Positions 62,318-64,000 of a stretch of 64,000 bases of DNA are shown here, in pieces. The notes under the pieces were generated by a model, which saw nothing but the letters and a program-made list of their open reading frames with translations, was not told where the DNA came from and ran no database searches. Origin of the DNA: Lingula anatina (lineage: Eukaryota > Brachiopoda > Lingulata > Lingulida > Lingulidae); contig NW_019775358.1 in assembly GCF_001039355.2 (NCBI RefSeq), positions 263,813 to 327,812 on the forward strand, given 5' to 3'. Both the position numbers and the translations under genes were made by a program. Each line of letters starts with the position of its first letter. Positions within the stretch are counted from its first letter, which is position 1.

Positions 62318-63811
62318 ACTGTATAATGAAATAAACTTAAAATAAGGCAGCACAACCTGATATTAACATTATTTAAGGCCAGTTGATAAAAAGAACATAA
62401 GATAATTCCGTCAGCTTGCTATACATGTACATATTGGCGAAGTTTTAAAAGAGGATAAAAAGGGTATTTATTGTAACAGCTTGCTGGAATGTAGTTTCTA
62501 TAGAATTTATTGCGGAAATGTTCAGTAGCAAAGGTAATTATATTTAGACATGAAAAGTAAGTATTAACATTTAATTTCCTGGTTCGAGAGTGTTATTAGA
62601 AACCATACGTATGTCGTTGGACTTGTGTTTGTCGCATATCAAGGATGTTTGACTTACATTTCAGAGAGAGGATGATGTATCGTGTGTTTACCCATTGTCT
62701 ATCTGTCGGGCTTTCCTTGTCATAATGCAATTTAAAACTGATTATAGCAATTAAATGAACTTTGCTTACCTTTATAAGCAACGGCGCCTTGTTTTTACTT
62801 TTTTAGTTTCAAATCAATTCGATTTTAATCTTGACCATTGGTTACATTTTCAACCAATAAGAAACCCTGCCTTGGTCGTTGGTTTCCGTGTCTCATTCTA
62901 CATCCGGAACTCGCCGTGGAACGTTGCGGTTGCTAGATAATAAACTATAATTTAACTTACTGAACTAATGTTCTGAGAAAGTCACTTAGCACACACATTA
63001 TTCCCCATGCAAATTGTTTAATATTTCATTGTCAATTTATCATATTGCTGTTCGCAGGATGTTTGTCGTTTCAGATTTTCTTGATTTCTTTCCACAATTT
63101 TAACTCACGAAGCGAACGTTTGTTTTACAGAAGGATTTGTTTTAATGAGATCAATTTTACTCTCAGCAAAACTTCCTTCACTTAATACGGCAAATCTCTA
63201 ATAGAGGAATAAAAGCATTGTATTTGTGCCTTTTTCTTTTCAGTATTTCAATACTGACGGCCAGTTTACGATCAAAACGATAGACCCATTTCAACAGAAA
63301 GTGATCGGCCAAAGACAAGACCTCTCCTTTTATGACGTCAAACTTGCCAACCTGGCTTACTGTAACGGTAGGTAGATGTAGATGCAAATGCACAAGACAA
63401 AACAAATCATGACCCAAGAATCATGACCTCTTATCATAGCCAATCACAGTTTGAACGGTTCACATTTCTACATATTTGCCAATGCTAGTTTGATTTTTGG
63501 AATTAATGTAAATTCTTTCTATACATTGCTTCTATAAATAAGAAACCTGACGGTGCATGTCTAAACATAATTATGCTAGGTATGTTTTGTCCAAAAGTTC
63601 ACTTCCATTGAAGTAAGACGTGACAAAATACATGTAGTAAATAGTGAATATTACATAACGATAAATGGTCATTTTCTAGTAACGGACAGAACCATAGATG
63701 GCGCCAAGTGCAATAGAGACGGGTACACGGACCCCAAGAGACCAACGCAGTGCAGGTGCCCTGATGGGTTTGGTGGAAAAACATGCAATACAGTTGCACC
63801 GTCCGCTGCCG
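60022..63811 (+). CDS. Astacin-family zinc metalloprotease, partial, with EGF-like segment
   Basis: Five exons: 60022-60145, 60542-60611, 60824-61027, 63244-63367 and 63680-63811, with consistent phases. The N-terminal part lies in or before the gap and the gene continues past the window. Exon 1 reads EEIRAAARHWESLTCVRF and exon 2 SYIGRTTALNQTISIG, both typical astacin blocks. Exon 3 has the full zinc site HEIGHVLGFWHEQSRMDR, with three His ligands and the catalytic Glu. The later Met-turn reads S-A-L-H-Y where the family normally has Met in place of Leu; the Tyr ligand is kept. Exon 4 completes the catalytic domain (IGQRQDLSFYDVKLANLAYC). Exon 5 encodes an EGF-like Cys cluster (CRCPDGFGGKTC). 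It should be a secreted or membrane-anchored protease; the substrate is unknown. Confidence 0.88.
60423..60465. repeat. (ATT)n microsatellite
   Basis: About 14 units in the first visible intron of the astacin gene. A (CA)n tract lies at about 62284-62315 in the third intron. Confidence 0.9.
61028..63243. other. Long astacin intron, no other gene seen
   Basis: AT-rich sequence between the zinc-site exon and the C-terminal catalytic exon. The short open frames have no splice or family support. Confidence 0.5.
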
Positions 63812-64000
63812 GTGAGTAAATTAAGCCTATAGTATTCAAAATCAAATCAAACCATTATACGCAATGGTGTAACTCAACAAAGGGACCTGCTAAATATGAT
63901 AACTGGATGTGGCATTGTCGTTTTTTCAATGTGCTATGTATAAAATATGTGAATTTAGGGAATAAAATAATGGGAAGTCGTCTAACGGCGTTAAATGTGT

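Noticed and set aside
1-64000. CRISPR arrays, operons or bacterial features
   Set aside because: None seen; the window has spliced animal genes and eukaryotic repeats.

Overview
This looks like animal nuclear DNA from a marine mollusc, probably a bivalve. The evidence is small phase-consistent exons with GT-AG introns, secreted cysteine-rich proteins combining Kunitz, follistatin-N-like (FOLN-like) and lustrin-type cysteine-rich modules, an astacin metalloprotease, AT-rich introns full of microsatellites, and many short non-autonomous DNA transposons. The species cannot be fixed from the sequence. The assembly has defects: N runs at 13238-13554 and 59842-60011, single Ns at 5389, 45307 and 55909, and at least one probable false duplication. 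All genes recognised are on the + strand.

Layout. (1) 1-15.8 kb: two tandem copies of a small secreted single-Kunitz gene (ATG at 1161 and 10762) plus an orphan 3' exon of a third copy (13868). About 5.3 kb of higher-order satellite (4413-9718) separates the two copies. (2) 15.8-18.1 kb: no gene recognised. (3) 18.2-31.4 kb: a 25-exon gene for a secreted protein of about 672 aa. It has a signal peptide, a six-codon microexon, 22 one-exon cysteine modules of 21-34 aa, and a C-terminal lustrin-type domain. (4) 34.1-59 kb: three tandem paralogues with the order signal peptide, microexon, FOLN-like, Kunitz, FOLN-like, Kunitz, FOLN-like, lustrin. The first is intact, the second has an extra, nearly identical Kunitz+FOLN exon pair of doubtful reality, and the third is decaying. 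(5) 60-64 kb: an astacin gene cut by the gap on its left and by the window on its right.

How they fit together. The 25-exon gene and the Kunitz trio share the same first two exons (signal peptide, then an 18-nt microexon ending in Cys) and the same last two exons (proline-rich FOLN-like, then lustrin-type), so I infer they descend from one scaffold that expanded different middle modules. Exon phases explain how: FOLN exons in the 25-exon gene are 0-0 and can duplicate singly, whereas Kunitz (1-0) and FOLN (0-1) exons in the trio must duplicate as a pair. Secreted Kunitz and lustrin-type proteins occur in mollusc shell matrix and mantle secretions, but that role is inference here. All readable Kunitz domains of the trio carry an acidic residue at the inhibitory P1 position, so classical trypsin inhibition is unlikely.

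Mobile DNA is dense: Tc1-like transposase remnants (four), a Tc1/mariner-type MITE with TA target duplications, a Harbinger-type element with TAA duplications, a hAT-like MITE, several foldback elements (one family with four copies), and tandem duplications inside introns.
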